Below, in pieces: positions 1 to 8,515 of a stretch of DNA of 44,018 nt. This DNA is from Chitinophaga pinensis. GTDB lineage: Bacteria; Bacteroidota; Bacteroidia; Chitinophagales; Chitinophagaceae. The notes beneath the pieces are model-generated. The model saw only the letters and a list, made by a program, of their open reading frames with translations. It was not told where the DNA came from and made no database searches. The position numbers were made by a program, and so were the translations under genes. The stretch spans positions 1 through 44,018 of the forward strand of contig CAMCMP010000024.1 in the NCBI GenBank assembly GCA_945876095.1, given 5' to 3'. Each line of letters begins with the position of its first letter. Position 1 is the first letter of the stretch.

Positions 1-37
1 TCCTGAATTCATAACAATATGATTTTCATTAAGTTAC

Positions 38-61
38 GATTTTTTTAAGTCCAAAAAAATC
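38..61. terminator. Weak AT-rich hairpin, possible terminator of a gene outside the window
   Basis: Nine-base arms (38-46 and 53-61) pair perfectly around a 6-nt loop. The stem is mostly A:T and both flanks carry T or A runs, so it could end a transcript entering from the left. No gene is seen in 1-266. The assignment is weak because AT-rich sequence makes such hairpins by chance. Confidence 0.3.
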
Positions 62-231
62 AAATCGTCTTAGGTGCAAAATCCTCGCAAACTCAATACT
101 GACAATATTTTCAAAGAACTATTTATTTCAATAACGCAACGCTAGTGACTTTTTATTTCAATTATCTAGGTTGATTAAATAAATCTACCGATAACCTGAA
201 TGATTTAGCTAAGTAATAGTTATTTAAGGTC

Positions 232-239
232 TATTTTTG
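232..239 (+). promoter_or_regulatory. Putative -7 box TATTTTTG
   Basis: The sequence fits the Bacteroidota -7 consensus TAnnTTTG and lies 27 bp before the ATG at 267, giving a short leader. No clear TTTG -33 element is seen at the expected spacing, so this is a partial match. Confidence 0.4.
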
Positions 240-266
240 TAATCTAACTAACCTATTGAACATTTT

Positions 267-1304
267 ATGAGAAAAATTATTGCTAAACCCATTTTATGCT
301 TTTTGTTTTCATGTTATTTTCTTTGCTCTTCTGGCTGCAATGATGCTGGAAATGTAGATTCTGTTAAAAATAGTAAGGGTAAGGACACCCAAGCAACTGA
401 TTTATCAAAACCAAATAAAGAGCCTATTGATACTGCATTATATAATAAAAAAATGAGGTCATTGTGTAATTTTGATTCTACTGGAAAATGGCCTGTAAAA
501 GCTCCTTATCCTTTGGCAGGTGCCTTATTGCCTTACAATAGAATTGTTGCTTTTTATGGCAATTTATATTCAAAAAAAATGGGTATTTTAGGTGAGATAC
601 CTAGAGATTCAATGTTCCAAAAACTAATGCAAGAAGTTGATTTCTGGCAGAAGGCAGATACAACTGTTCATGTAATCCCTTCTCTTCATTATGTTGCAAT
701 AACTGCTCAGGGAGCTCCAGGAAAGGATAAGAAGTATCGTTTGAGAATGCCTTTTAATCAAATTGATACCATTATCAGTTGGTCTAAATCAATCAATGCT
801 TTGACCTTTTTAGATATTCAAGTGGGGCATAGTTCAGTAAAAGAGGAAGTGGCAACATTAGAAAAATATCTTTCAATGCCTACTGTCCATTTGGGAATTG
901 ATCCTGAATTTTCTATGAAAAACGGGGAAGTGCCTGGCTCAAAAATTGGAACATTTAATTCGGATGATATTAATAGTGCTATAGATATTTTAGCAGATAT
1001 TGTTCGTAAAAAGAATCTTTCTCCAAAAGTGTTAGTGGTACATCGCTTTACACAGGGAATGGTTACTGACTATGAGAAAATAAAAAAAGTCCCAGAGGTT
1101 CAAGTAGTAATGGATATGGATGGATTTGGAGAAAAGTATTTAAAAAGATCTACCTATCTCAGATATATTTATAAAGAACCCGTTCAATTTACTGGCTTCA
1201 AACTTTTTTACAAAAACGATAATAAAGTTAAAACAAGTGGAATGTTTACTCCTCAAGAGTTGCTAATGTTTACACCTCAGCCAATTTACATACAGTATCA
1301 ATAA
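267..1304 (+). CDS. Lipoprotein of unknown function, probably partner of the downstream polysaccharide deacetylase
   Basis: This 345-residue protein has a lipoprotein-type signal: a basic start, a hydrophobic stretch and the likely lipidated Cys24 (SSGC; Ser at -3 is not ideal). A Lys/Asp/Ser-rich linker follows, then a globular domain from about residue 55. The alternating hydrophobic strands, with segments such as LDIQVG, GIDPEF (about 210-215) and VVHRFTQGM (about 257-265), look like a TIM-barrel-type fold; this is inference. I recall similar uncharacterised lipoproteins in Actinobacteria but cannot name a family or a reaction. It is followed after 20 bp by a polysaccharide deacetylase lipoprotein in the same direction. 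Both are therefore probably co-transcribed and act on the same extracytoplasmic glycan. Confidence 0.8.
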   Translation: MRKIIAKPILCFLFSCYFLCSSGCNDAGNVDSVKNSKGKDTQATDLSKPNKEPIDTALYNKKMRSLCNFDSTGKWPVKAPYPLAGALLPYNRIVAFYGNLYSKKMGILGEIPRDSMFQKLMQEVDFWQKADTTVHVIPSLHYVAITAQGAPGKDKKYRLRMPFNQIDTIISWSKSINALTFLDIQVGHSSVKEEVATLEKYLSMPTVHLGIDPEFSMKNGEVPGSKIGTFNSDDINSAIDILADIVRKKNLSPKVLVVHRFTQGMVTDYEKIKKVPEVQVVMDMDGFGEKYLKRSTYLRYIYKEPVQFTGFKLFYKNDNKVKTSGMFTPQELLMFTPQPIYIQYQ

Positions 1305-1324
1305 AATATATTGATCTTTTAATT

Positions 1325-2167
1325 ATGAATAAATATTATATCATTCTTTCAATTATAATTTCTTTTCTTAACGCTTGTTCTTCGGGTACTGGAAATAAAA
1401 AAGAGCAAAAGGCAGACAGTTTGATCCATGGCGGCTCAGCTAAGAACAAAAATTCAGTAAACGATCTTGCCGCTATTCTTTCAAAAAGGGAAGTTCCAGT
1501 TTTGTGTTATCATCATATACGCGAGTCTAAACCTGGAGAAAGTAAAAATATGAAGAGCTATTCTGTAAGTCCTTCTTCATTTGCATCACAAATGAAAGCG
1601 CTTTCGGATAGTGGGTATTCATCTGTTTTGCCCGATCAGTTATATGATTATTTGGTAAACAATGTTGAGTTACCTTCCAAACCAGTGATGATTACTTTTG
1701 ATGATACCGATGGAGAGCAGTATTCTATTGGTGCCGCAGAAATGCAGAAATTTGGATTTAAGGGCGTTTTCTTTATTATGACAATTTCTATTAATCGTCC
1801 TCGTTATATGTCTAAGGAACAGATTAAAAATTTATCAGATAGCGGCCATGTGATTGCTGCCCATACTTGGGATCATCATATGGTTACTAAATACCAAGGA
1901 GCAGATTGGGATACGCAGCTTTCCAATCCAAAAAAACAATTAGAGGCTTTAATTGGTAAACCGTTGAAATATTTTGCATATCCATTTGGATTATGGAACA
2001 AGGCGGCTATCCCTGAATTAAAAAATAGAGGATATCAGTTAGCATTCATTTTGTCTTCAAAAAGAGATTCTATTGAGCCACTTCACACTATCCGAAGGAT
2101 GATTGTTCCCGGAACTTGGTCAACCAATGGGATGTTAAATGCTATGAGAGCAACCTTTAATAAATAA
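1325..2167 (+). CDS. Polysaccharide deacetylase (NodB homology domain) lipoprotein
   Basis: This is a carbohydrate esterase family 4-type deacetylase of 280 residues, predicted to remove N- or O-acetyl groups from an extracytoplasmic polysaccharide. The signal ends in a lipobox LNAC with Cys18. NodB motifs are visible in order: PVLCYHH at about 58-64, TFDD at 124-127 (catalytic base and metal Asp), H180-T-W-D-H184 (metal-binding HxxxH), and YPFG before the C-terminal third. All key metal ligands are therefore present. The substrate (chitin-like polymer, exopolysaccharide or peptidoglycan) cannot be read from the sequence. It forms a two-gene unit with the lipoprotein upstream, and a weak hairpin follows the stop. 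Confidence 0.92.
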   Translation: MNKYYIILSIIISFLNACSSGTGNKKEQKADSLIHGGSAKNKNSVNDLAAILSKREVPVLCYHHIRESKPGESKNMKSYSVSPSSFASQMKALSDSGYSSVLPDQLYDYLVNNVELPSKPVMITFDDTDGEQYSIGAAEMQKFGFKGVFFIMTISINRPRYMSKEQIKNLSDSGHVIAAHTWDHHMVTKYQGADWDTQLSNPKKQLEALIGKPLKYFAYPFGLWNKAAIPELKNRGYQLAFILSSKRDSIEPLHTIRRMIVPGTWSTNGMLNAMRATFNK

Positions 2168-2195
2168 AACTTCATTTTTCTTTAAATTCATAATA

Positions 2196-2219
2196 AAATC
2201 TACATTTTTAAGTAGATTT
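2196..2219. terminator. Weak hairpin overlapping a possible -7 box
   Basis: Arms 2196-2203 and 2212-2219 pair over 8 bp and are followed by a short T run, which could end the deacetylase transcript. The right arm also contains TAGATTTG (2213-2220), a match to the TAnnTTTG -7 consensus, placed 56 bp before the ATG of the sugar dehydrogenase. It may be either or both; the two readings cannot be separated from sequence alone. Confidence 0.35.
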
Positions 2220-2275
2220 GTTTTTAATCTTCCCAAAATATAAGGGGTAATTAATTATACATTAATAAAAATTTT

Positions 2276-3706
2276 ATGAAAAAGTATTTAATTTTTTCTC
2301 TTTTTGCTGCAGTTATAAGTCTTTCATTCATTCAATTGAAGAAAAACCAAGTCAATGAAATAGCTACTACCAAACAATCCTCAGAAGATTCGTTAAAAGC
2401 TGCAATTAATTATAAAAATTTATGTGGTAAATGCCATGGAGAAAAGGTCGATGCATTTGTAGATCGTACCTGGAAATACGGCAGTACCAATGAAAATTTA
2501 TACAAGAGTATCAAACAAGGTAATACCGATAAAGGAATGCCTTCTTTTGAGAAAGTTCTTCCGAATGATGAAATTGTTGCCTTATCAAATTATATAGCGG
2601 CTGGAATAACTAGGTTGAAGAGATATAGTTTTGGTGCTCCTCAGACAAGCAATGTATTTACCTCAGAAGAACAGACTATCAAGCTTGATACAATAGTTAA
2701 AGGTGTGGGAAGTCCTTGGAGCTTTACTTTTTTACCAAGTGGTGAAATATTAATGACCGACAAATCTGGAAAAATTTATAGGATTGGAAAAGATAAGTCT
2801 ATGAATTTAATCAGTGGTACTCCAGAGGTTTTAAATGAAGGTCAAGGTGGATTATTAGACATTGCTTTGCATCCTAATTTTAAGAAAAATCAATTAATCT
2901 ATTTTTCTTATTCAGCAGTTAAAAAAGAGGATGGTGTAATATTAGGTACTACTGCTATCATGCGTGCAAGATTGAATGGAGATAAATTGGAAGATCAAAA
3001 AGTAATTTTCGAAGCACTTCCTTATTCTAAAACGCGCCATCATTATGGATCACGTTTAGCTTTTGGTAAGGATGGGTTACTTTACTTTTCTGTAGGTGAA
3101 AGGGGGAATGAAAAAGTAAACCCACAATCAATTGCCAATGATTTGGGTAAAATTCATCGTATTACAGATGATGGAAAAGTTCCTACAGACAATCCATTTG
3201 TAAATACTCCAGGAGCAAAGCCTACTATTTATGCTTATGGTAACCGAAATCCTCAAGGGTTATTATTTAACAATGCTACTGGCCAACTTTTGGAACATGA
3301 GCATGGACCAAGGGGAGGGGATGAAATTAATGTAATTGTTCCTGGAAAGAATTACGGATGGCCAGCTATTACTTATGGTATTAACTATGACAATAAAATA
3401 ATGAGTGATAAAACTGCCATGGAAGGAATGGAACAACCATTGCATTATTGGTTACCTTCTATCGCTCCAAGCGGAATGACATTTGTAGAAGGTGATAAGT
3501 ATAAAGGATGGAAAGGTGACTTAATGGTTGGATCTCTAAGATTTAGATACCTTAATCGTTGTAAAATCAAAAACGGAAAAATTGTAGGTGAGGAATTGTT
3601 GTTAAAAAATGTCGGTAGAGTAAGGTATGTGAAAATGGGACCAGATGGTTATTTATATATAGCTGTTGAAGCTCCAGGGTTTATTTTTAAATTATTACCT
3701 GTGTAA
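2276..3706 (+). CDS. Cytochrome c / PQQ-dependent sugar dehydrogenase (GSDH family) fusion protein
   Basis: The 476-residue protein starts with a hydrophobic export signal or anchor (about 4-22). A cytochrome c domain follows, with one haem site C50-G-K-C53-H54 and the likely axial Met88 in GMPSF. From about residue 135 to the end lies a glucose/sorbosone dehydrogenase beta-propeller, recognised by GQGGLLDIALHPNF, GSRLAFGKDGLLYFSVGERG and RGGDEINVIVPGKNYGWP. The family oxidises aldoses or related polyols with PQQ in the periplasm. The attached haem domain would accept the electrons and pass them to the respiratory chain. In many relatives the cytochrome is separate or at the other end, so this order is worth noting. 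The substrate is unknown. A strong terminator follows. Confidence 0.9.
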   Translation: MKKYLIFSLFAAVISLSFIQLKKNQVNEIATTKQSSEDSLKAAINYKNLCGKCHGEKVDAFVDRTWKYGSTNENLYKSIKQGNTDKGMPSFEKVLPNDEIVALSNYIAAGITRLKRYSFGAPQTSNVFTSEEQTIKLDTIVKGVGSPWSFTFLPSGEILMTDKSGKIYRIGKDKSMNLISGTPEVLNEGQGGLLDIALHPNFKKNQLIYFSYSAVKKEDGVILGTTAIMRARLNGDKLEDQKVIFEALPYSKTRHHYGSRLAFGKDGLLYFSVGERGNEKVNPQSIANDLGKIHRITDDGKVPTDNPFVNTPGAKPTIYAYGNRNPQGLLFNNATGQLLEHEHGPRGGDEINVIVPGKNYGWPAITYGINYDNKIMSDKTAMEGMEQPLHYWLPSIAPSGMTFVEGDKYKGWKGDLMVGSLRFRYLNRCKIKNGKIVGEELLLKNVGRVRYVKMGPDGYLYIAVEAPGFIFKLLPV

Positions 3707-3720
3707 TATAATTGATTGTA

Positions 3721-3766
3721 TTTAAGATAAAAATCCCCTAATTTTTTAGGGGATTTTTATCTTAAA
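3721..3766. terminator. Strong intrinsic terminator after the sugar dehydrogenase
   Basis: A perfect 20-bp inverted repeat (3721-3740 with 3747-3766) has a 6-nt loop. The core is AAATCCCCTA with its complement TAGGGGATTT, followed by T-rich sequence. It begins 14 bp after the stop codon. Confidence 0.85.
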
Positions 3767-3826
3767 TACCTTTAGGGAATCCTTCGAAAAAAGTTTTTAT
3801 TTTCAGTATAAAAGAGAAAAAATAAT

Positions 3827-5455
3827 ATGAATAAATTACTGCTTATTATTTTTGTCGGCATAGCTTCTATTGGTTACGCTCAAAAAATGCCTGCCGACTT
3901 GTTGGTATACAATGCTCATATTTACACAGTAGATGAGCAATTTTTGGTAAAGGAAGCCATGGTAATCAAGGAGGGGAGAATTGTTGCAACCGGAACTACC
4001 GTTGAATTACAAAAGAATTTTTTATGTAAAGAAAATCTTGATGCGAAAGGTAAATTTATTTACCCTGGTTTCATCGATGCCCATGCTCACTTCTTTGAAT
4101 ACGGTCTTGGTTTGCAATCCGTTGATCTAACTGGAACCAATAGTTGGGAGGAAATAATTTTTAAACTGAAAGTCTACTCATTAAAAAACAAAAATGGCTG
4201 GATAATTGGAAAGGGTTGGGATCAAAATGATTGGAAAATAAAGGCCTTTCCTAACTCGCATCAATTGGATCAGCTTTTTCCAGACAGACCCGTTTTTCTT
4301 TCCCGAGTGGATGGACATGCAGCAATTGCTAATTCAATAGCAATGAAAGGTATTCAGCCAGGAACCAAATTGATTGGCGGTGAGGTTGAAACAAAAGATG
4401 GAAAATTAACGGGTATTTTAATTGATAATGCGGTTGAGCTGGTGAGCAAAAATATTCCTTCTCCAAATTGGCAGCAAAAAAAGAGCGCTTTACTTCAAGC
4501 TCAAGCGAATTGTTTTGCAGTGGGATTAACTACCATTGATGATTGTGGATTGCAGTATGCTGACGTCAAAGTAATCGAAGAACTACAGCAGTCGAATGAA
4601 TTAAAAATGCGTTTATACGTAATGATGAGTGACAATGAATCCAATTTGGACAAGATCTTTTCTAGGGGCAAGATTAAAACGAGTCGGTTGAACGTACGAT
4701 CGATTAAAGTATATGCAGATGGTGCATTGGGGTCAAGGGGTGCTTGTTTGCTGGCACCTTATTCAGATAAGCCCCAGAGTAGCGGATTTTTACTGAGTCA
4801 GCAGTCTCACTTTAATCAAGTTGCTGATAAAATATTTAAAAATGGTTTTCAAATGTGTACTCACGCAATTGGGGATTCTGGAAATCGAATAATACTTTCA
4901 ATCTATTCAAAATATTTAAATGGAAAAAATGACTTACGCTGGAGGATAGAGCATGCACAGGTGGTAAATAAAAATGATTTTAATTTATTTGGACGAAATA
5001 GTATTATCCCTTCCGTTCAACCAACCCATGCTACTTCTGATATGTATTGGGCAGTTGATCGAATAGGTAGCGATCGATTAAATGGAGCATATGCTTATCA
5101 GCAATTGCTTGATCAAAATAATTGGATTCCATTGGGTACTGATTTTCCGGTGGAAGACATTAGTCCTTTCAAAACTTTTTATGCAGCATGTATTCGAAAA
5201 GATACAAAGGGTTGGCCTCAAAATGGTTTTCAAATGGAAAATGCTTTAAGTAGAAAAGATGCACTTAGAGGAATGACAATTTGGGCAGCGAAAGCTAATT
5301 TTGAAGAAAGTGAGAAGGGTAGCTTGGAAAAAGGGAAATTTGCAGATTTTGTAATTTTAGATACTGATCTTTTAAAGGTTGATCCAGCAAAAATCTTAAA
5401 AACTGTTGTATTGAAAACTTTTTTGAATGGAGAATTGGTTTATGAAAAAAAATAA
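3827..5455 (+). CDS. Exported metal-dependent amidohydrolase, YtcJ-like (Amidohydro_3)
   Basis: The protein has 542 residues with a signal peptide ending near Ala18-Gln19, so it is probably periplasmic or surface-located. Metal-site motifs of the amidohydrolase superfamily are present: H86-A-H88 in the first strand motif, His164 in VDGHAA, His346 in HAIGD, His376 in EHAQ, and Asp439 in LGTDFPVE. The C-terminal segment EKGKFADFVILD folds back into the small beta domain typical of Amidohydro_3. Members hydrolyse C-N bonds of N-substituted substrates, and the actual substrate here is unknown. It stands alone between a terminator and the convergent coaE. Confidence 0.9.
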   Translation: MNKLLLIIFVGIASIGYAQKMPADLLVYNAHIYTVDEQFLVKEAMVIKEGRIVATGTTVELQKNFLCKENLDAKGKFIYPGFIDAHAHFFEYGLGLQSVDLTGTNSWEEIIFKLKVYSLKNKNGWIIGKGWDQNDWKIKAFPNSHQLDQLFPDRPVFLSRVDGHAAIANSIAMKGIQPGTKLIGGEVETKDGKLTGILIDNAVELVSKNIPSPNWQQKKSALLQAQANCFAVGLTTIDDCGLQYADVKVIEELQQSNELKMRLYVMMSDNESNLDKIFSRGKIKTSRLNVRSIKVYADGALGSRGACLLAPYSDKPQSSGFLLSQQSHFNQVADKIFKNGFQMCTHAIGDSGNRIILSIYSKYLNGKNDLRWRIEHAQVVNKNDFNLFGRNSIIPSVQPTHATSDMYWAVDRIGSDRLNGAYAYQQLLDQNNWIPLGTDFPVEDISPFKTFYAACIRKDTKGWPQNGFQMENALSRKDALRGMTIWAAKANFEESEKGSLEKGKFADFVILDTDLLKVDPAKILKTVVLKTFLNGELVYEKK

Positions 5456-5485
5456 TTCGATTCGTTTTAATAGTATTTTTTTTAA

Positions 5486-6082
5486 TTAAGAAAGCTCAAT
5501 TTTAGAGAGTAAAGTCTCGTGAATTTTAATAACCTGCGGAATTAATAATTCTTGTTCATCATTGTTGATTACAAAATCGCACAAGCGCATTTTTATTGTT
5601 TCGTCCATTTGTTTATCCATTCTAGATTTCACTTCCTCTCGGCTTAACTGGTCTCGGTTAATTACTCTTTGAATTCTCAGATGAATTGGAGTGAAAACAC
5701 CAATAACATAATCTAGTTGTTGTTGTGAACCACTTTCAAAAATAAGTGCTGCTTCTTTTAAAGCATAAGGAGACGTCTGGTTTTGCATCCAAATTTTAGT
5801 ATCTTCTAATATAGCTGGATGTACAATACTGTTGAGAAGTGAAAGTTTATTGTCATTATTAAAAATCAATTCGGAAAGATATTTCCTATTCAGGCTACCG
5901 TTCAAATAGCATTCTTTTCCAAAATGATATTTTATTTTCTCCTTTATTTTTTCATCTTCATTCATTAATCTTTTGGCTTCCAAATCTGCATAATAAACGG
6001 GTATACCTAGCACTTCGAACACTTTGGATAGGGTTGTTTTTCCGCTGCCAATACCTCCTGTTATGCCGATTTTTAAAGTCAT
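5486..6082 (-). CDS. coaE: Dephospho-CoA kinase
   Basis: CoaE phosphorylates the 3'-hydroxyl of dephospho-CoA with ATP, the last step of CoA synthesis, in the cytoplasm. At 198 residues it is close to the usual length. The P-loop GGIGSGKT lies at residues 9-16. The family segment around YADLEAKRLM and VVHP-like SIVHPAI (the CoA-binding region), and the lid region with NRDQLSREEVKSRMDKQM, are clear. It reads in the same direction as yajC, DUF1573 and nusB, but about 200 bp and a strong hairpin separate it from yajC, so it may have its own promoter. Confidence 0.96.
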   Translation of the reverse strand: MTLKIGITGGIGSGKTTLSKVFEVLGIPVYYADLEAKRLMNEDEKIKEKIKYHFGKECYLNGSLNRKYLSELIFNNDNKLSLLNSIVHPAILEDTKIWMQNQTSPYALKEAALIFESGSQQQLDYVIGVFTPIHLRIQRVINRDQLSREEVKSRMDKQMDETIKMRLCDFVINNDEQELLIPQVIKIHETLLSKIELS

Positions 6083-6152
6083 AAATAAATGGTTTAGAAT
6101 GGAAAAGAAGTTGATGATAATCTTGAATTAACCTAACCATTGATAGCTTATG

Positions 6153-6190
6153 TTAAAAAACCGGTCGTTTTTAATCAACCGGTTTTTTAA
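6153..6190. terminator. Hairpin between yajC and coaE
   Basis: Perfect 13-bp arms (6153-6165 and 6178-6190), with core AACCGGT and its complement, surround a 12-nt loop. T runs on both strands make it a bidirectional-type terminator. On the minus strand it ends the nusB-DUF1573-yajC unit, and coaE then needs read-through or its own start. Confidence 0.7.
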
Positions 6191-6279
6191 TCCATTCAAT
6201 ACTGTTGTAATCCTACAATGGAAAATCAGTCAATTTTATTGAAAGCAATAGAGCTTAACAAAGTTTGGTCTCTAAAATC

Positions 6280-6624
6280 TTACTTGGTTTCAGTCACTAC
6301 TTTATTAAGGCTAGCAGACATTTCCATGCTTACTGTACTTTTTTCAATCTTTAAGTAACTACCTGGACTTACTTCTAAGCTAAGGGTGCCATCTTCATTT
6401 ACTTTATTAACGCTACCATGTATTCCTGCAATGGTTATCACTTTATCTCCTTTTTTAAGATCGTTGATAAAAGTTTTTTGTTGTTTGGCCTTTTTAGCTT
6501 GAGGACGAATCATAAAAAGCCAAAATACTAAAATCATCGCTCCCATAAAAATTAGTGAAAAGCTACTGCTTCCACCTTGTGCTGAACCCTGTCCCATGGT
6601 TAATAAAATTCCTTGTAAATACAT
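6280..6624 (-). CDS. yajC: Preprotein translocase accessory subunit YajC
   Basis: YajC is the small accessory membrane protein of the SecDF-YajC complex that assists protein export. The 114-residue product has one membrane segment (about residues 22-40) followed by the family signature FWLFMIRPQAKKAKQQ. Next comes the cytoplasmic domain with LKKGDKVITIAGIHG, where the family motif is G-D-x-V-x-T-x-G-G-x-x-G. The N-terminus before the membrane segment carries a Gly/Ser-rich stretch, common in this phylum. It lies 29 bp after the DUF1573 gene. Confidence 0.95.
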   Translation of the reverse strand: MYLQGILLTMGQGSAQGGSSSFSLIFMGAMILVFWLFMIRPQAKKAKQQKTFINDLKKGDKVITIAGIHGSVNKVNEDGTLSLEVSPGSYLKIEKSTVSMEMSASLNKVVTETK

Positions 6625-6653
6625 GTTGTTAAATATTAATTATTAAAAAAAAA

Positions 6654-7088
6654 TTATTTCGTTTCCATTATATCACCAGTTACCATCAAAATCGGAAATG
6701 CTGGTTCTGTATTAGCTTCAACAGAAATGAATTTTGAGGTGAAGCCCTTTTTACCAGTACTATTAAATGAAACCTTTATTATCCCTGTATCTCCTGGCAA
6801 GATAGGCTTTTCTGGCTTTTCAGGAATAGTGCATCCACAACTGGCAGATGCATTTATTATTACCAACGGTTTTTTGCCAACATTTTTAAATCTAAAATTG
6901 TAACTAACCTTTTCCCCTTCGTTTATTGTTCCAAAATTATATAGGCTATCAATCAATTCAACCTGAGTAGTATCATGCAATGCAATTTCAGACAAAATCG
7001 CATTGCTTCTTTCCAGTTTATTATTTCTCCTTGCATTACATGCAATAAAACTGGCTGTCATGAATATTACCCAGATGTATTTATTCAA
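6654..7088 (-). CDS. DUF1573 lipoprotein
   Basis: This 144-residue protein has a signal with lipobox FIAC (Cys17) and a DUF1573 domain. The domain is an immunoglobulin-like beta sandwich, recognisable by YNFRFKNVGKKPLVI, the motif ASCGCTIPE and PGDTGIIKVSFNSTGKKG. The function of the family is unknown. In Bacteroidota it is often found beside nusB and yajC, as here. The start is a TTG codon: the next in-frame ATG, nine codons later, would remove most of the signal peptide, so TTG is preferred. Confidence 0.88.
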   Translation of the reverse strand: MNKYIWVIFMTASFIACNARRNNKLERSNAILSEIALHDTTQVELIDSLYNFGTINEGEKVSYNFRFKNVGKKPLVIINASASCGCTIPEKPEKPILPGDTGIIKVSFNSTGKKGFTSKFISVEANTEPAFPILMVTGDIMETK

Positions 7089-7172
7089 GTTGGATATTTA
7101 TTTTGTAAAGTTATTAAATAAGAACTTATTTAATTCAATCAGACAAAAATCGGCTTTGACAATTTAATTAGT

Positions 7173-8105
7173 TTAAAGAGTACTATTCTTGAAACTCTTT
7201 TTATTGATCCTTCCTTCAGCGCTTAGATCTTTATGAATATTATCAAGGATACCATTAATAAATTGCCCACTCTGTGGAGTGCTATAATCTTTCGCCAAAT
7301 CAATGTATTCGTTAATAGTTACTTTGGTTGGGATTGTATCAAAAAAAAGGAATTCACTGATGCCCATTTGAATAATAATTAGATCTAGAGAAGCGATTCT
7401 TTCTGCATCCCAGTTTTTCAGTTTGGGTTTTAGAAGCTCCAAGCTAACTTCCTTTTTTTCAATAGTAGTTTCCAATAAATTTTTAGCGAAATCCCATTTT
7501 TCCTTACTTACCATTTCATTTAAATCATAGTTGGCATTTTTTTGTAGAAAATTTTGAATAAGTATATTCATCATTTCCGCATCATCATCCCAGTTGATAA
7601 AATGCTCTTCGACATGGCCAATAAAATTTTCGCTGGGTAGCATTAAGTTAGTAAATATGAATTCGAGTATATCTTTCTCACTTTTTTTATCTCTGCTTTT
7701 TACTTCAATATATTCCTGGTATTCTTCGGATTCAATCAAATGGAGGTAAGTTTTTCTTAATAGTCCATCATCTGCAATTAATTGGGGTTTAATTTCAGCA
7801 AGGGCTGTCTTATAACTTGGCAACTCAACTATTTTCCAAATTAGTTCGTTACCAACAATTTTTGTATTAATATTTAGATCACTTTGAGATGGTAAATGTT
7901 TGGATGCTTTCTTAATAGCATCTTTTTCAGCATAGCGTGCAACTTCAATGATGAAGTAAATGAGGTATATAAAAAGTTGACGGGATTGGTCGATTTGTTT
8001 TTTTAATAAATTAACCGCTTGACCGGGTTTTAAGTCACCATTAATGCTATCTAAAACGTAAAGACTTTGCATTACTTTAACCCGGATATTTCTTCTACTA
8101 ATCAT
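7173..8105 (-). CDS. nusB: Transcription antitermination factor NusB, long Bacteroidota form
   Basis: NusB binds boxA RNA with NusE (ribosomal protein S10) and supports antitermination of rRNA transcription. This product has 310 residues, about twice the length of the E. coli protein. The N-terminus MISRRNIRVKVMQSLYVLD and the C-terminal domain (about 228-290, with RIASLDLIIIQMGISEF and TKVTINEYIDLAKDYS) are NusB. The long central helical insert is the form usual in this phylum. It heads the minus-strand unit with DUF1573 and yajC, and a TACATTTG box lies 23 bp upstream. Confidence 0.95.
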   Translation of the reverse strand: MISRRNIRVKVMQSLYVLDSINGDLKPGQAVNLLKKQIDQSRQLFIYLIYFIIEVARYAEKDAIKKASKHLPSQSDLNINTKIVGNELIWKIVELPSYKTALAEIKPQLIADDGLLRKTYLHLIESEEYQEYIEVKSRDKKSEKDILEFIFTNLMLPSENFIGHVEEHFINWDDDAEMMNILIQNFLQKNANYDLNEMVSKEKWDFAKNLLETTIEKKEVSLELLKPKLKNWDAERIASLDLIIIQMGISEFLFFDTIPTKVTINEYIDLAKDYSTPQSGQFINGILDNIHKDLSAEGRINKKSFKNSTL

Positions 8106-8127
8106 TTTAATAAGAACTTTTGAGTTG

Positions 8128-8135
8128 CAAATGTA
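8128..8135 (-). promoter_or_regulatory. Putative nusB -7 box TACATTTG
   Basis: On the minus strand TACATTTG matches TAnnTTTG and is followed by C, the extended consensus base. It lies 22 bp before the nusB ATG. No clear -33 TTTG was found. Confidence 0.5.
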
Positions 8136-8451
8136 AACATTTTAACCGCCTTTTAAATTTTACATTGAATGCTTTTATGTGTTTAATAAATTAGAGCGTA
8201 TTTTTTATCAGTTAGATCAAGGTTTTCTGACCATATTCATAAGATTTATTTTATTTAAAAAACTCATTTTTTTTGGTGAGGGTAGATATTTTAACCTTTT
8301 TTAAATTGGTTGGGCTTTGATTACTGACAAAATTCCCTATTAAAAATCCCTTTTATCTGACTAATTTTCATTAAAAACCCATTAAAACGAGGTTTTTTCG
8401 TATAAAATATGACAACTATTCTTTAATAAATGAGTTGGTATGAAATTGGCT

Positions 8452-8459
8452 TATATTTG
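8452..8459 (+). promoter_or_regulatory. Putative groESL -7 box TATATTTG
   Basis: TATATTTGC fits the Bacteroidota -7 consensus with its extra C and lies 56 bp before the groES ATG. A TTGG at 8435 is closer than the usual -33 spacing, so the upstream element is uncertain. Confidence 0.55.
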
Positions 8460-8515
8460 CTGCCCGGCAAAAATGCAGGGTTTACTTTTTCAACTAATTA
8501 AAAATTAATACAATT

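Larger units (their letters stand above)
8106..8515. other. Intergenic region between divergent nusB and groES
   Basis: These 410 bp hold no convincing ORF. They carry a minus-strand -7 box for nusB and a plus-strand -7 box for groES. A weak hairpin (8373-8379 with 8391-8397) precedes groES. No CIRCE element (TTAGCACTC-N9-GAGTGCTAA) is visible, so HrcA control of groESL is not supported here. Confidence 0.6.
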
